This document shows positions 8,347 through 16,849 of a DNA stretch of 64,000 nt, piece after piece; positions within the stretch are counted from its first letter, which is position 1, and each line of letters starts with the position of its first letter. The translations under genes and the position numbers were made by a program. Origin of the DNA: JAIRMO01 sp046533115 (GTDB lineage Bacteria > Spirochaetota > Spirochaetia > Treponematales > Breznakiellaceae); assembly GCF_046533115.1 (NCBI RefSeq), contig NZ_JAJQRC010000004.1:1-64000 (forward strand), read 5' to 3'. The notes below the pieces were generated by a model. The model saw nothing but the letters and a program-made list of their open reading frames with translations, did not search any database and was not told where the DNA came from.

Positions 8347-9845
8347 TCCCCCATAGCCGCTTTGAGGATACTTTCCTGGGTAGCCTCCGCGGTATCCATG
8401 ATCGCCATTACGGCCCCTTCCCGCATAACCACCACCCGGTCGCTCATGCCCAACACTTCGGGCAGTTCAGAAGAAATCATAATGATCCCGTATCCTGAGG
8501 CCGCCAGATCGTTCATAATGGAGTAGATTGCCGTCTTTGCCCCCACATCCACGCCCTTGGTCGGCTCGTCCAGGATGATCACCTTCATATCCGAATTGAG
8601 CATCTTGCCCACGATCACCTTCTGCTGGTTTCCGCCGGAAAGGGTAGAAACCAGGTCGTGTACACTTGCCGCCTTTACCGCGAGTTTGTCCGCCACTTCC
8701 CCGGCTTTTTCATTTTCCCGCCGGGTGTCAAGCCAGCCAAAACGGGTAAATTTATCCAGCACCGCAAGGCTGATGTTCTTGGCGATTTCCCAGCGGAGTA
8801 CTAGGCCCTGCTTCAGCCGGTCTTCGGGGAGAAAGCCGATGCCTTCCGCGATGGCCAGGGTAGGGATAAGGCGGTTTAGTTTCCGGCCCTCCAGGGTAAC
8901 GGTCCCCGAGTCATAAGCCGAAATCCCGTAGATAGCCTCGCAGACTTCGGTACGCCGAGCCCCCACCAGGCCGGTTATCGCCAATACTTCTCCCCGGCGC
9001 ACGGAAAAACCCACATCCCGGAAGAAACCCAGTCGGGAAAGCCCCTCGACTTTGAGGACCTCCTCCCCGATTTTGACATCCCGCTTGGGGAAGAACTGAA
9101 CGATTTCCCTGCCCACCATGGCGGTTACCATGGTATGATTATCAACTTCCCCGATATCCCAGGTATTGATATACTTTCCGTCCCGCAGCACCGTTACCCG
9201 ATCCGCAAGACGATACATATCCTCAAAACGGTGGGATATAAAAATGACGGACACACCTTTTTGTTTTAAATTTCCAGTAATATGGTAGAGATCCTCGCTT
9301 TCCCGGTTGGAAAGGGGCGCCGTGGGCTCATCCATGATGATGATCCGGGCATTGGTGGAAAGGGCCTTGGCAATCTCGACAATCTGCTGCTGCGCCACGG
9401 AAAGAGTTCCCATGACGGAACGGGCGTCGAATTTCGCGTCAAGCTGGGACAGTAATTCCGACGCTTCCCGGTTCATGGTCTTCCAGTCGATGCGCTTAAA
9501 GGGGGACTTGGTCTTTTCGTGGCCCATGAAAATATTTTCGGCCACCGTTATATCCGGAAAGCAGGTAACGTGCTGATAGATCGCCGCGATGCCCAGGGCT
9601 TGGGCGTCAAGCGGGCCCCGAACATTCGCCGGCTTGCCGTCAACCAGAAAATCTCCCTGATCGGACAGGTACACCCCGGTGATGATCTTGATAAAGGTGG
9701 ACTTGCCCGCACCATTTTCCCCCATAAGGGCATGGATCTCTCCCCTTTTTAGGGTAAAATGTACATCATCCAGGGCCTTAACGCCGGGAAAGGTTTTTGA
9801 AATATGCCGTAGTTCCAGGATATAATCTGTTTTTTCTTCCGCCAC
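8343..9845 (-). CDS. Sugar ABC transporter ATPase with two nucleotide-binding domains (RhaT/RbsA family)
   Basis: A 500-aa ATP-binding subunit with two ABC domains, as in RbsA, AraG and RhaT. The first domain has Walker A GENGAGKST (about residues 43-51), signature LSVAQQQIVEIAKAL and Walker B IIIMDEPTA. The second has a degenerate P-loop (GLVGARRTEV), then a good signature LSGGNQQKV and Walker B VIILDEPTKG. This asymmetry is usual for the family. It powers import from the cytoplasmic face and lies 9 nt after the isomerase gene. Confidence 0.92.
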   Translation of the reverse strand: MAEEKTDYILELRHISKTFPGVKALDDVHFTLKRGEIHALMGENGAGKSTFIKIITGVYLSDQGDFLVDGKPANVRGPLDAQALGIAAIYQHVTCFPDITVAENIFMGHEKTKSPFKRIDWKTMNREASELLSQLDAKFDARSVMGTLSVAQQQIVEIAKALSTNARIIIMDEPTAPLSNRESEDLYHITGNLKQKGVSVIFISHRFEDMYRLADRVTVLRDGKYINTWDIGEVDNHTMVTAMVGREIVQFFPKRDVKIGEEVLKVEGLSRLGFFRDVGFSVRRGEVLAITGLVGARRTEVCEAIYGISAYDSGTVTLEGRKLNRLIPTLAIAEGIGFLPEDRLKQGLVLRWEIAKNISLAVLDKFTRFGWLDTRRENEKAGEVADKLAVKAASVHDLVSTLSGGNQQKVIVGKMLNSDMKVIILDEPTKGVDVGAKTAIYSIMNDLAASGYGIIMISSELPEVLGMSDRVVVMREGAVMAIMDTAEATQESILKAAMGE

Positions 9846-9854
9846 ACCTGCCCC

Positions 9855-11303
9855 CTATGCTATTTTCCTGCATTCTATTCCGAAAAGCCGCGCCAGCTTT
9901 TCTATCTTTCCGGCAATATGTCCAACCCCGATGGCACAATGATGGGCCGGTCCGGCTTTTGACCACCGGTTGATAAATTCCCGGGCGGAAACGGAAAAGC
10001 GGTAACGGCTGTTGGTATTGCCGATCTCCAAAACCGGACCGGGAACGGACTCCCCTTCGGCGCAGAGCAGGAAAGTTGATCCTTCCGGCCCCTGAACCAC
10101 CGCAAGAAAAGTGACCGGTCCGTGCTTGACACTCATCTGAATTGAAAGCCCCTTACCGGGTTTACCATGATACACCGGAAGCGGCACCAACGCTACCCTT
10201 CCTTCGGCAATCACCGGATGCGCCGGCCCGTCATGTCCCCAGAGAACCACATCATCGTTAAAGTCCATGGCGTATAATTCGGAGAAGGAACCGCCGGCGC
10301 TAAAGCAATCCATAATTTTCATGGCGACCACGTTCTTGACTTCGCATTCCCCGGCCACCGGTACCCCGGCAGCGGTAAGCAGGGTGTTCCCGGCAATAAC
10401 CGAAGTGACGATGTTTTCATGGTCGCTCTCCGGGCTGCCTTCGTAATAGTACGCCATAGCCCCGAGCCGTTTTTCCTCAACGAGCCGGTCCAGGGCAAAA
10501 GAGGTCCGGGCGGCACGGTTGAGTTCATACTCATCACATTCGGGCGAAACGGCAAACTGATTTTCAAAACGCTTCCGCTGTTCGGCGATTTCCCCATCTC
10601 CCGCGGAATCCCAAATCGTTTTAAGGGTATCCATTTCCAGAAGCTCAAAATGACTCCCAAAAACCGCGGCCAGCCGGGTTACATCGGTATAGACATCAAG
10701 CATACCGCAGTAATAGTGTCCCAAAATCCCGATCCGCGTATTTTGCACCAGAGCCTTGACCCGTACCGCTTCGCACCATGCGCCAATCTCATTCCAAGCA
10801 GCATCCTCTCCAAGCCAGCCGGTAATGATGTCATAGGAAATGTGCGCATTGTTAAAAACCGAAGCGATCTCCGGCACTGAACAAGCCTGACAATGGGCAA
10901 GCCATTCCCCGGTCATGCGGCCCCGATCTCCCAGGGCGTTAAATGTTTTGTAGTCGATGGCGGGAACCGGCTGGAGGTTCAGTATAATAAACGGTACCCC
11001 CAGCCCCATCGCCACGGGAAGCACCGTATGGGAAAGGGCATAGGTTGAAATGTAGAGGAAAACTAATTCTACCCGTTTTTCCCGAAACAGTTCCGCTGTC
11101 TGCCGCGCCGTGTCCGGCTTATCCACCAGTCCCGCATTGACAATTTCCACACCAAAGGCAGCCATTTTTTCCGCAATCTGCGTTTGGTACCCCAAAAGCC
11201 GTTCTTTAAGTCCCGCAAACTGATCCCAATACGTATCAAGCCCTATGCCAAAGAGGCCAACCCTGATACTTTTCCCGAATCCGCTCGTTTCGCCGCTTTT
11301 CAT
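9855..11303 (-). CDS. L-fucose/L-arabinose isomerase superfamily protein
   Basis: A 482-aa protein similar in layout to L-arabinose and L-fucose isomerases: an N-terminal Rossmann-like domain (RVGLFGIGLDTYWDQF) and a central domain with GHYYCGMLDVYTD. A C-terminal domain has the stretch GHDGPAH (about residue 375). These enzymes convert aldoses to ketoses at a Mn2+ site. It is the first gene of the transporter operon, so it probably acts on the imported sugar, plausibly L-rhamnose or another 6-deoxy sugar given the nearby rhaM. No sugar kinase or aldolase gene is present here, so the route must be completed elsewhere. Exact substrate unknown. Confidence 0.75.
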   Translation of the reverse strand: MKSGETSGFGKSIRVGLFGIGLDTYWDQFAGLKERLLGYQTQIAEKMAAFGVEIVNAGLVDKPDTARQTAELFREKRVELVFLYISTYALSHTVLPVAMGLGVPFIILNLQPVPAIDYKTFNALGDRGRMTGEWLAHCQACSVPEIASVFNNAHISYDIITGWLGEDAAWNEIGAWCEAVRVKALVQNTRIGILGHYYCGMLDVYTDVTRLAAVFGSHFELLEMDTLKTIWDSAGDGEIAEQRKRFENQFAVSPECDEYELNRAARTSFALDRLVEEKRLGAMAYYYEGSPESDHENIVTSVIAGNTLLTAAGVPVAGECEVKNVVAMKIMDCFSAGGSFSELYAMDFNDDVVLWGHDGPAHPVIAEGRVALVPLPVYHGKPGKGLSIQMSVKHGPVTFLAVVQGPEGSTFLLCAEGESVPGPVLEIGNTNSRYRFSVSAREFINRWSKAGPAHHCAIGVGHIAGKIEKLARLFGIECRKIA

Positions 11304-11383
11304 TAGATCAGTATCAGGCTAAATTTCCCGGCCGTAAATGGAGAAAACAAGCGAATTCATGGAGAAAATCCCAAATGGCGGTT

Positions 11384-12187
11384 TTAAGACCCGGTTGGTT
11401 TTTTAGCGCTGCTCCCCACTATTGCTGCCAGGGGAACAATGGCGATACCTTCAGCCTTAAAGCGGGCGTTTATTTTTTGCACAAAGGCCAGCGCCTGATT
11501 TCCGTCACCGTGGACGCATACCGAATCCGCGGTGAGGGTTATCTCTTTTCCGGTGATGGCCGTGACCCGCCCTTCCTTTACCATTCCCACCACCCGGCGC
11601 AGGGCCTCGTCCTCGTCGGTGATCAGGGCCCCCCGTTTGCTCCGGGCAACCAGGGAACCATCCTCTTCGTAGGCCCGGTCGGCAAAGACCTCCCGGGCAA
11701 CGGCCAGTCCCTGCCGCTCCGCGGCCCGGATCATCTCGCTCCCCGCCAGGGCAAGCAAAATAAGGCCGGGGTCCACTTCCGCAATAGCCCGGCAGATCGC
11801 TTCGGCGAGGACCGGGTCCCGGGCGGCCATATTGTACAGGGCCCCGTGGGGCTTAACATGGGCGAGGGGCACCTTCTGGGCGTCGCAAAAGGCCTTGAGG
11901 GCGCCGATTTGGTACTGTATATAGGCCTTGGCCTCCTCGCCGCTGACCTTCATGTCCCGCCGGCCAAAGCCGGACAAGTCGGGAAACCCCGGATGGGCCC
12001 CCACCGCCACCCCGTGCTCCCGGGCGGCCTTTACGGTCTTCGCCATGACCAGAGGGTCCCCGGCATGGAACCCGCAGGCGATATTGGCGGAGGATATGAG
12101 GGGGATAATCTCAGCGTCCAGCCCCATGGTCCAGGGTCCGAAACTCTCACCCAGGTCGCAGTTCAGATCGATTTTCGTGATCTTCAT
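11384..12187 (-). CDS. pxpA: 5-oxoprolinase subunit A (LamB/YcsF family)
   Basis: A 267-aa protein of the LamB/YcsF family. The family start DLNCDLGESFGPW and the metal/substrate signature SANIACGFHAGDP are intact, followed by GVAVGAHPGFPD and HVKPHGALYN. PxpA with PxpB and PxpC forms the ATP-dependent prokaryotic 5-oxoprolinase that opens 5-oxoproline to glutamate. It is the last gene of the six-gene minus operon that starts with a D-amino acid aminotransferase. Confidence 0.93.
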   Translation of the reverse strand: MKITKIDLNCDLGESFGPWTMGLDAEIIPLISSANIACGFHAGDPLVMAKTVKAAREHGVAVGAHPGFPDLSGFGRRDMKVSGEEAKAYIQYQIGALKAFCDAQKVPLAHVKPHGALYNMAARDPVLAEAICRAIAEVDPGLILLALAGSEMIRAAERQGLAVAREVFADRAYEEDGSLVARSKRGALITDEDEALRRVVGMVKEGRVTAITGKEITLTADSVCVHGDGNQALAFVQKINARFKAEGIAIVPLAAIVGSSAKKPTGS

Positions 12188-12222
12188 CGTCTTTTCCCTC
12201 GTTTACCCCCGGACAAAACCGG

Positions 12223-13008
12223 TTAATTTTTAAGGGCGGTATTTTTAATGTCCGTAATCAGCATGTGTCCCGGCGCGTGGGTAATGGCGATCCGGGGTTT
12301 CGCGGTCATAATTACCGATTGGGGCGTAACCCCGCAGGCCCAAAAGACCGGGATCTCCCCGGCGCGGATGGTAACCCGGTCCCCAAAGTCGGGTTTGTCG
12401 ATGTCCCGGATGCCGATAAAGGCGGGATCCCCGATATGCACCGGCGCGCCGTGGACCCGGGGCATGGAGGCGGTAATGGTCACCGCCTTTATCACCTGCT
12501 CCGGCGGAAGGGGCCGCATGCTGACCACCATCTTTCCGTGAAAAACACCTGCGGGTACGCAATCGATATTGGTGATATACATGGGAACATTCCGGTTTTC
12601 CTCAATATGCCGGACGCTCACATCCGCGGCGAGGAGCTCCGATTCAAAGGAGAAACTGCAGCCGATAAGGAAACTCACCAGGTCGTCCTGCCAAAAGGCG
12701 GACATGTCGGTGTTCTCTTCCTCCAATACCCCCTCCCGGTAGAGGCGGTATTTGGGAATGTCCCGGGCGATGTCCGCGCCGGGGGCGATCAGGGGAAGCT
12801 GCCGGCTTCCCCGGTCACTTACCTCCAAAACCGGGCAGGATTTGGGATTTCGCTGGGTAAAAAGTAGAAAATCGTAGGCGTATTCCGCGGGTAGCACCGC
12901 GAGGTTTGCCTGGGCATACCCCGCGCACATCCCCGAGGTCTGATCGGTATAGGCCCCTTCCCGGATCAGCCTTCGGGCTTCCCGGGGGCTCATATGCACA
13001 TAGTCCAT
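12223..13008 (-). CDS. DUF1445 protein, D-glutamate cyclase N-terminal type (YcsI family)
   Basis: A 261-aa protein of the DUF1445/YcsI family, older name 'putative hydro-lyase'. Family landmarks: SPREARRLIREG at the start, GYAQANLAVLP, CPVLEVSDRG, the FLIGCSFSFESEL segment (about residues 111-123) and WACGVTPQ near the end. The animal D-glutamate cyclase DGLUCY carries a DUF1445 domain followed by a DUF4392 domain; here the DUF4392 half is a separate gene in the same operon (14731-15804). Expected role: D-glutamate to 5-oxo-D-proline. It sits between pxpC and pxpA with gaps of 11 and 35 nt. Confidence 0.85.
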   Translation of the reverse strand: MDYVHMSPREARRLIREGAYTDQTSGMCAGYAQANLAVLPAEYAYDFLLFTQRNPKSCPVLEVSDRGSRQLPLIAPGADIARDIPKYRLYREGVLEEENTDMSAFWQDDLVSFLIGCSFSFESELLAADVSVRHIEENRNVPMYITNIDCVPAGVFHGKMVVSMRPLPPEQVIKAVTITASMPRVHGAPVHIGDPAFIGIRDIDKPDFGDRVTIRAGEIPVFWACGVTPQSVIMTAKPRIAITHAPGHMLITDIKNTALKN

Positions 13009-13019
13009 AGGATTTTATA

Positions 13020-13964
13020 TCACCCCCCGATTTTTTTTTTCAAGCCCCTCAATTCCTTAAGCCGCCGAAAATACATCCCCTCGGCCCGGCGGAGGGAGAT
13101 TCTTTTAAACCGCACCGGCATACCGGGAAAAAGCTGGGCGAGAAAGGCGAGATCCGCCCCGGCAACGGTACCGATCTTCGCGTAGCCCCCGATGGTCTGG
13201 CGATCCCGCATGAGGACCAACGGCTGCCCCGAATTGGGAATCTGTACCGCCCCGGCGGCGATACCGTCGGAGACAATATCCGTTCCCCGCTTCGATTCCA
13301 CCGGCGGACCGGTAAAGCGGATTCCCATCCGGTCCGAATCCGGGGACAGGGTATACACCGAAGTATAAAAGGTCCGGATCCCCCCAGGAGAGAACCGGTC
13401 CTCCTGAACGCCGGGGACCACATGCAAAACCAGGGGACCCGGCCCGGCCGCCGGGGGCTCATAGACCCGCCGATCCATGTCCGGCAGCGCGGAACAGGGG
13501 GCGCGGAAGGGGAGATAATCCCCATCTTGCAGCTTCCGCCCATCAAGGCCGCCGATTCCCACCTTCAGGTTGGTGGAGCGGCTCCCCAGGACCAGGGGCA
13601 GATCCAGGCCCCCGGCCACGGCCAAATAGCTCCGGCAGCCGCCCCGGGCAAAGGCGGAGGAGAAAACACTCCCCTCCCCGACAACCAGGGCCCGGTTCAT
13701 GGCCGCCGGTTTCCCGTCAATCGCGGGGCTTATATCCGCCCCGGTCAGGGCAATCACCGCAGGACCGTCAAAAACCGCGGAAATACCGGCCATGGTTATC
13801 TCCAGGACCGCCTCCCCCTCGTCGTTCCCCGCAAGAATATTGGCCAGGGAAAGGGAAAAATCGTCCATGGCCCCGGAGGGGGAAAAACCCATGGCCATAA
13901 ACCCCAACCGTCCCCGATCCTGCACCGTGGTCAGGGGACCGGCCCCGATGATCTTCATTCCCAT
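13020..13964 (-). CDS. pxpC: 5-oxoprolinase subunit C (KipA, biotin-dependent carboxyltransferase-like)
   Basis: A 314-aa protein of the KipA/AHS2 family. It starts with GAGPLTTVQDRGRLG, the usual family opening, and has MDDFSLSLANILAGN, ALTGADISP, RSYLAVAGGLDLP and GSRSTNLKVGIGG, then DRQTIGGYAKIGTV near the end. It forms part of the 5-oxoprolinase complex with PxpA and PxpB. It overlaps the end of pxpB by 10 nt. ATGs at 13964 and 13958 are both possible starts. Confidence 0.92.
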   Translation of the reverse strand: MGMKIIGAGPLTTVQDRGRLGFMAMGFSPSGAMDDFSLSLANILAGNDEGEAVLEITMAGISAVFDGPAVIALTGADISPAIDGKPAAMNRALVVGEGSVFSSAFARGGCRSYLAVAGGLDLPLVLGSRSTNLKVGIGGLDGRKLQDGDYLPFRAPCSALPDMDRRVYEPPAAGPGPLVLHVVPGVQEDRFSPGGIRTFYTSVYTLSPDSDRMGIRFTGPPVESKRGTDIVSDGIAAGAVQIPNSGQPLVLMRDRQTIGGYAKIGTVAGADLAFLAQLFPGMPVRFKRISLRRAEGMYFRRLKELRGLKKKIGG

Positions 13965-14734
13965 GGGGGACCCTCCTCCTGGGGGGTATAGGCCTCCCGC
14001 CTCACCTCATAGCTGCCGGCTTCGACCTGTTTTTCGATTTCCGCGTATTTCTCCCGGTCTATCGGAAAAAAGGCGATAAAATCTCCGGTTTTGTACAACA
14101 CCGGTTCCTCCCGGTGGCTGTCATAGGGTCTTACCGGGGTCCTGCCGATAAGCTGCCATCCCCCGGGGGAAACCAGGGGATAGATGCCGGTCTGGTTCCC
14201 GCCGATTCCCACGGCGCCCCGGGGCACCGCGGTCCGGGGGCTTTTACGCCGGGGGGTTTCCAGCCGGGGATCAAGCCCCCCCAGATAGGGAAAGCCCGGT
14301 AAAAACCCCAGCATAAAAATACGGTACCGGGGCGCGGTATGCCGCCGGATGATTTCCTCAGGACTCAGGCCGGTGTGGGAAACCACTTCCCCCAGGTCCT
14401 CGGCGAATTCCCCCGCATAACAGACGGGGATAAAAAAAAGGGTTCTGACCGGGACGCTCCCCCCCCCGCCTTGGGCAATCCGGCGCCGGAGCAGTCCCCG
14501 GAGTTTACGGTAGCGGACCCGGCAAAGATCAAAATACACGAGGAGGGAGCCATAGGCGGGGACCGTTTCCACGATCCCAGGAACCGGGTCCGCGGCAAGA
14601 TTTTTCGCCAGGGCGTGAACCCTATCGTTGACCGCGGCGGAAATTACCGGGGCAAATTCCACCAGCAGGGCGCTTTCACCGCAGGGGGTAATCCGGGGGA
14701 ATTTCCCCGGGGTATAGGGGCTCTCCATGATCAT
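13955..14734 (-). CDS. pxpB: 5-oxoprolinase subunit B (KipI, AHS1 family)
   Basis: A 259-aa protein of the KipI/AHS1 family. It has CGESALLVEF near the start, the middle IPVCYAGEFAEDL, and the cyclophilin-like part with FMLGFLPGFPYLGGLDP and VSPGGWQLIGRTP, which are hallmarks of the family. Partner of PxpA and PxpC in 5-oxoproline cleavage. The start overlaps the stop of the DUF4392 gene by ATGA, so the D-glutamate cyclase half and the oxoprolinase subunit are translationally coupled. Confidence 0.93.
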   Translation of the reverse strand: MIMESPYTPGKFPRITPCGESALLVEFAPVISAAVNDRVHALAKNLAADPVPGIVETVPAYGSLLVYFDLCRVRYRKLRGLLRRRIAQGGGGSVPVRTLFFIPVCYAGEFAEDLGEVVSHTGLSPEEIIRRHTAPRYRIFMLGFLPGFPYLGGLDPRLETPRRKSPRTAVPRGAVGIGGNQTGIYPLVSPGGWQLIGRTPVRPYDSHREEPVLYKTGDFIAFFPIDREKYAEIEKQVEAGSYEVRREAYTPQEEGPPWE

Positions 14735-15804
14735 CCCGGGTTTTCAAAAAACCCAAGCGCTATGGTTTTGGCAAACCAGGTTTTACATTTTTCCTCATGG
14801 GTCCGGGCGTTGGTAACACATTCGCCCATCAGGGTGATTATGGACTTAATAATGGTACTGTTTAAGCCGTCCACCGCGGGAATGGCTTCGCCGTACATAT
14901 CCACCAGCCCCCTTTCCGCCGCCACGGCCAGGAGACGGTCCTCAAGCTCCGGGGTATGGAGCAGGTCGGGCCTCCCCAAAAGGTAGCCCAGGGCGGCGGT
15001 AATCCCGTAGGCGGCCCAGTTGGAGACCGTGGCGGTGATCACCGCCTCCGCCGAGGTGGAAGCGGCAATGCCCCCGCCGCATCCGCAGGAACATCCCCCG
15101 GGCGCCGCATAGGGGACGTACCGGGTAAGGGTATCCCTCAGGGCGCCCATACCGCACTCGTTCCCCAGGTCGCCGATAGCAAGGCTCGGGGTTTCCGCCT
15201 TTTGCAGGGCCGCGAAAAGGACGTCGCTTTTTGCCTCCAGGGCGCTCACATCCCGGCCCAGGGCGTTGTGGTATACCCCCCCCTCGTTTGCCCCCGGGGC
15301 CTCAATGGCGATGACATAGGAAGGTCTCCCCCGGGCCAGGAGTTTTTCCGCCTCGGAGGCGGCTTTCTGGGGGTCCTTGGTAAAGGTATGGATCGCCGCC
15401 CCCGGGGGGGAGTGTTTCAGTTCCTCCACATCCGCCCGATAAGGGATTCCCGCTACTTCGAGAAGCGCCCCCATGGCCGCCGCCGCTTCTTCGGGACAAA
15501 TGAGCAGGGGCTTGGCGTCAAAGCCCCGGACCAGGGCCCGGGCCAGGACCAGGGCGCCCGGCGGGCCGTCGGTTTCCGCCCGGTTATACGGGTGAAGTAC
15601 AAACCCGGTGATGATATAAACCAAACTTCCCGGCATTATATGGGTAATCATGTGCCGGGCCCCATAGACGGACAGGGGCATCCCCGCCCGTTTATAGGCC
15701 CCGTGATACAGGATATTACACACCCCGTATCCCCGGGGGTCCAGGTGCATCAGGGAGTCCAGACTTTTCCCCAAATTATATTCGGTAAGCTCCTGTTGGG
15801 TCAT
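14731..15804 (-). CDS. DUF4392 protein, D-glutamate cyclase C-terminal type
   Basis: A 357-aa protein matching the DUF4392 domain found at the C-terminus of animal D-glutamate cyclase. Recognisable parts are the middle IEAPGANEGGVYHNALGRD, the glycine-rich SIAIGDLGNECGMGALRD-like stretch (about residues 213-230) and a conserved Cys/Gly patch, CSCGCGGGIA. With the separate DUF1445 gene it would make up a two-subunit enzyme turning D-glutamate into 5-oxo-D-proline. It lies 6 nt behind the D-amino acid aminotransferase and overlaps pxpB. The function is inferred from the domain pair and the operon; it has not been shown for split forms as far as I know. Confidence 0.82.
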   Translation of the reverse strand: MTQQELTEYNLGKSLDSLMHLDPRGYGVCNILYHGAYKRAGMPLSVYGARHMITHIMPGSLVYIITGFVLHPYNRAETDGPPGALVLARALVRGFDAKPLLICPEEAAAAMGALLEVAGIPYRADVEELKHSPPGAAIHTFTKDPQKAASEAEKLLARGRPSYVIAIEAPGANEGGVYHNALGRDVSALEAKSDVLFAALQKAETPSLAIGDLGNECGMGALRDTLTRYVPYAAPGGCSCGCGGGIAASTSAEAVITATVSNWAAYGITAALGYLLGRPDLLHTPELEDRLLAVAAERGLVDMYGEAIPAVDGLNSTIIKSIITLMGECVTNARTHEEKCKTWFAKTIALGFFENPG

Positions 15805-15810
15805 GGCGGG

Positions 15811-16656
15811 TCAGGCCGTCCAGCCCGTGGCGGCACAGAATTCCCCAAAAACTTCGTCCTGAAGTTTTTTAAGTAATTCTGGCGCCTTACCCCCCGCGGG
15901 TTTGCCGTCCACCGCCTCGGCGCTGAGCCCCATGGTACTGGTACTGGAAAGGAAGATCTCATCGGCGTTAACCAACTCCGCCAGGGTAAAGGGCCGCTCC
16001 TCCACCGGCACCCCTTGCTTTTTACAGGCCGCGAGCAGATGGGAACGGGCAATGCCCCGAAGGATCAGGTTGTCCGCCGGATGGGTGATAAAGACCCCTC
16101 CCTTCAAAATATGCACATTACTATGGGCGCCCTCGGTTACGATGTCCCCCCGGTGGAACACCGCCTCCTTACAGCCCTGCTCCTTGGCCCGCTGGGCTGC
16201 CAGTACATTGGGTATTAAATTGAGGGTTTTAATATTACAATGAAGAAAACGGGTGTCTTCACAGGTGATCAAGCGAATTTTCCGGTAAATATCGGGAACG
16301 GAAATCGGTTTGAAGGTTATCAAAAGATTCGCCGGCCCTGACGGAAAGGTATGATCCCGCCGGGAAGTACCCCGGGTCCATTGCCAGTAGGCCAGCAGCG
16401 GAATATTATCAACCTTTTGAACCAGATCGCAGAGCAGCGCTTTAAGCTCCTCCTTTGAACAGGAGGGTTTAATCTCCAACAGTCCGGCGCTGGTAAAAAA
16501 CCGGTCGATGTGTTCATCCAGGGTAAAAATGACCCGGTTGACACAAACCGCCGCATCGTATACCCCGTCACCAAAATAGAGCCCCCGATCATTTATCGGC
16601 ACGGTCATATCATCCAGAGGACCCCATTTTCCGTTATAATATCCTAATGCATCCAT
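15811..16656 (-). CDS. D-amino acid aminotransferase (PLP fold class IV)
   Basis: A 281-aa class IV aminotransferase, best matched to D-alanine aminotransferase (Dat). The family start YYNGKW, then DRGLYFGDGVYDA, the PLP lysine within CNIKTLNLIPN (about residue 140) and VTEGAHSNV and SSTSTMGLSA near the cofactor phosphate are all visible. Expected reaction: D-Ala plus 2-oxoglutarate to pyruvate plus D-Glu. ATG at 16656 is preferred over an upstream TTG because GGAGGT lies 8 nt before it. It heads the minus operon, so its D-Glu product could feed the D-glutamate cyclase halves that follow. Branched-chain or ADC lyase relatives are alternative calls. Confidence 0.85.
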   Translation of the reverse strand: MDALGYYNGKWGPLDDMTVPINDRGLYFGDGVYDAAVCVNRVIFTLDEHIDRFFTSAGLLEIKPSCSKEELKALLCDLVQKVDNIPLLAYWQWTRGTSRRDHTFPSGPANLLITFKPISVPDIYRKIRLITCEDTRFLHCNIKTLNLIPNVLAAQRAKEQGCKEAVFHRGDIVTEGAHSNVHILKGGVFITHPADNLILRGIARSHLLAACKKQGVPVEERPFTLAELVNADEIFLSSTSTMGLSAEAVDGKPAGGKAPELLKKLQDEVFGEFCAATGWTA

Positions 16657-16849
16657 AAAAAGTACCTCCGACAAAAAGAGGGTAATAAATTTGGAAAAAA
16701 ATGTATAGCCGGAATAGGGAAAAAACAGCTGCGCTTGTCCCGGATAGCTTGTCCGTTTTTTTACCGGATCCTTGACAAAATTTTTATGTCGTGTTTACCT
16801 GAATTGGCGGTTTTGTGATCGCTTAGCAAGCAATAAAGGAGATGTGCGT

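Noticed and set aside
11372..11405. Another copy of the dispersed palindrome at the end of pxpA
   Set aside because: It shares a 12-bp core (ACCCGGTTGGTT) with the copy at 39647 but lacks the TTTTGAAAC arm and codes for the normal C-terminus of pxpA, so chance similarity is likely.
11375..12226. Long plus-strand frames across the pxp operon (also 14956-15876) and similar shadows at 16994-17887, 59574-60599 and 61823-62725
   Set aside because: All lie opposite well-matched genes, are rich in Gly/Pro/Arg/His and show no domain; they come from the high-GC third positions of the real genes.
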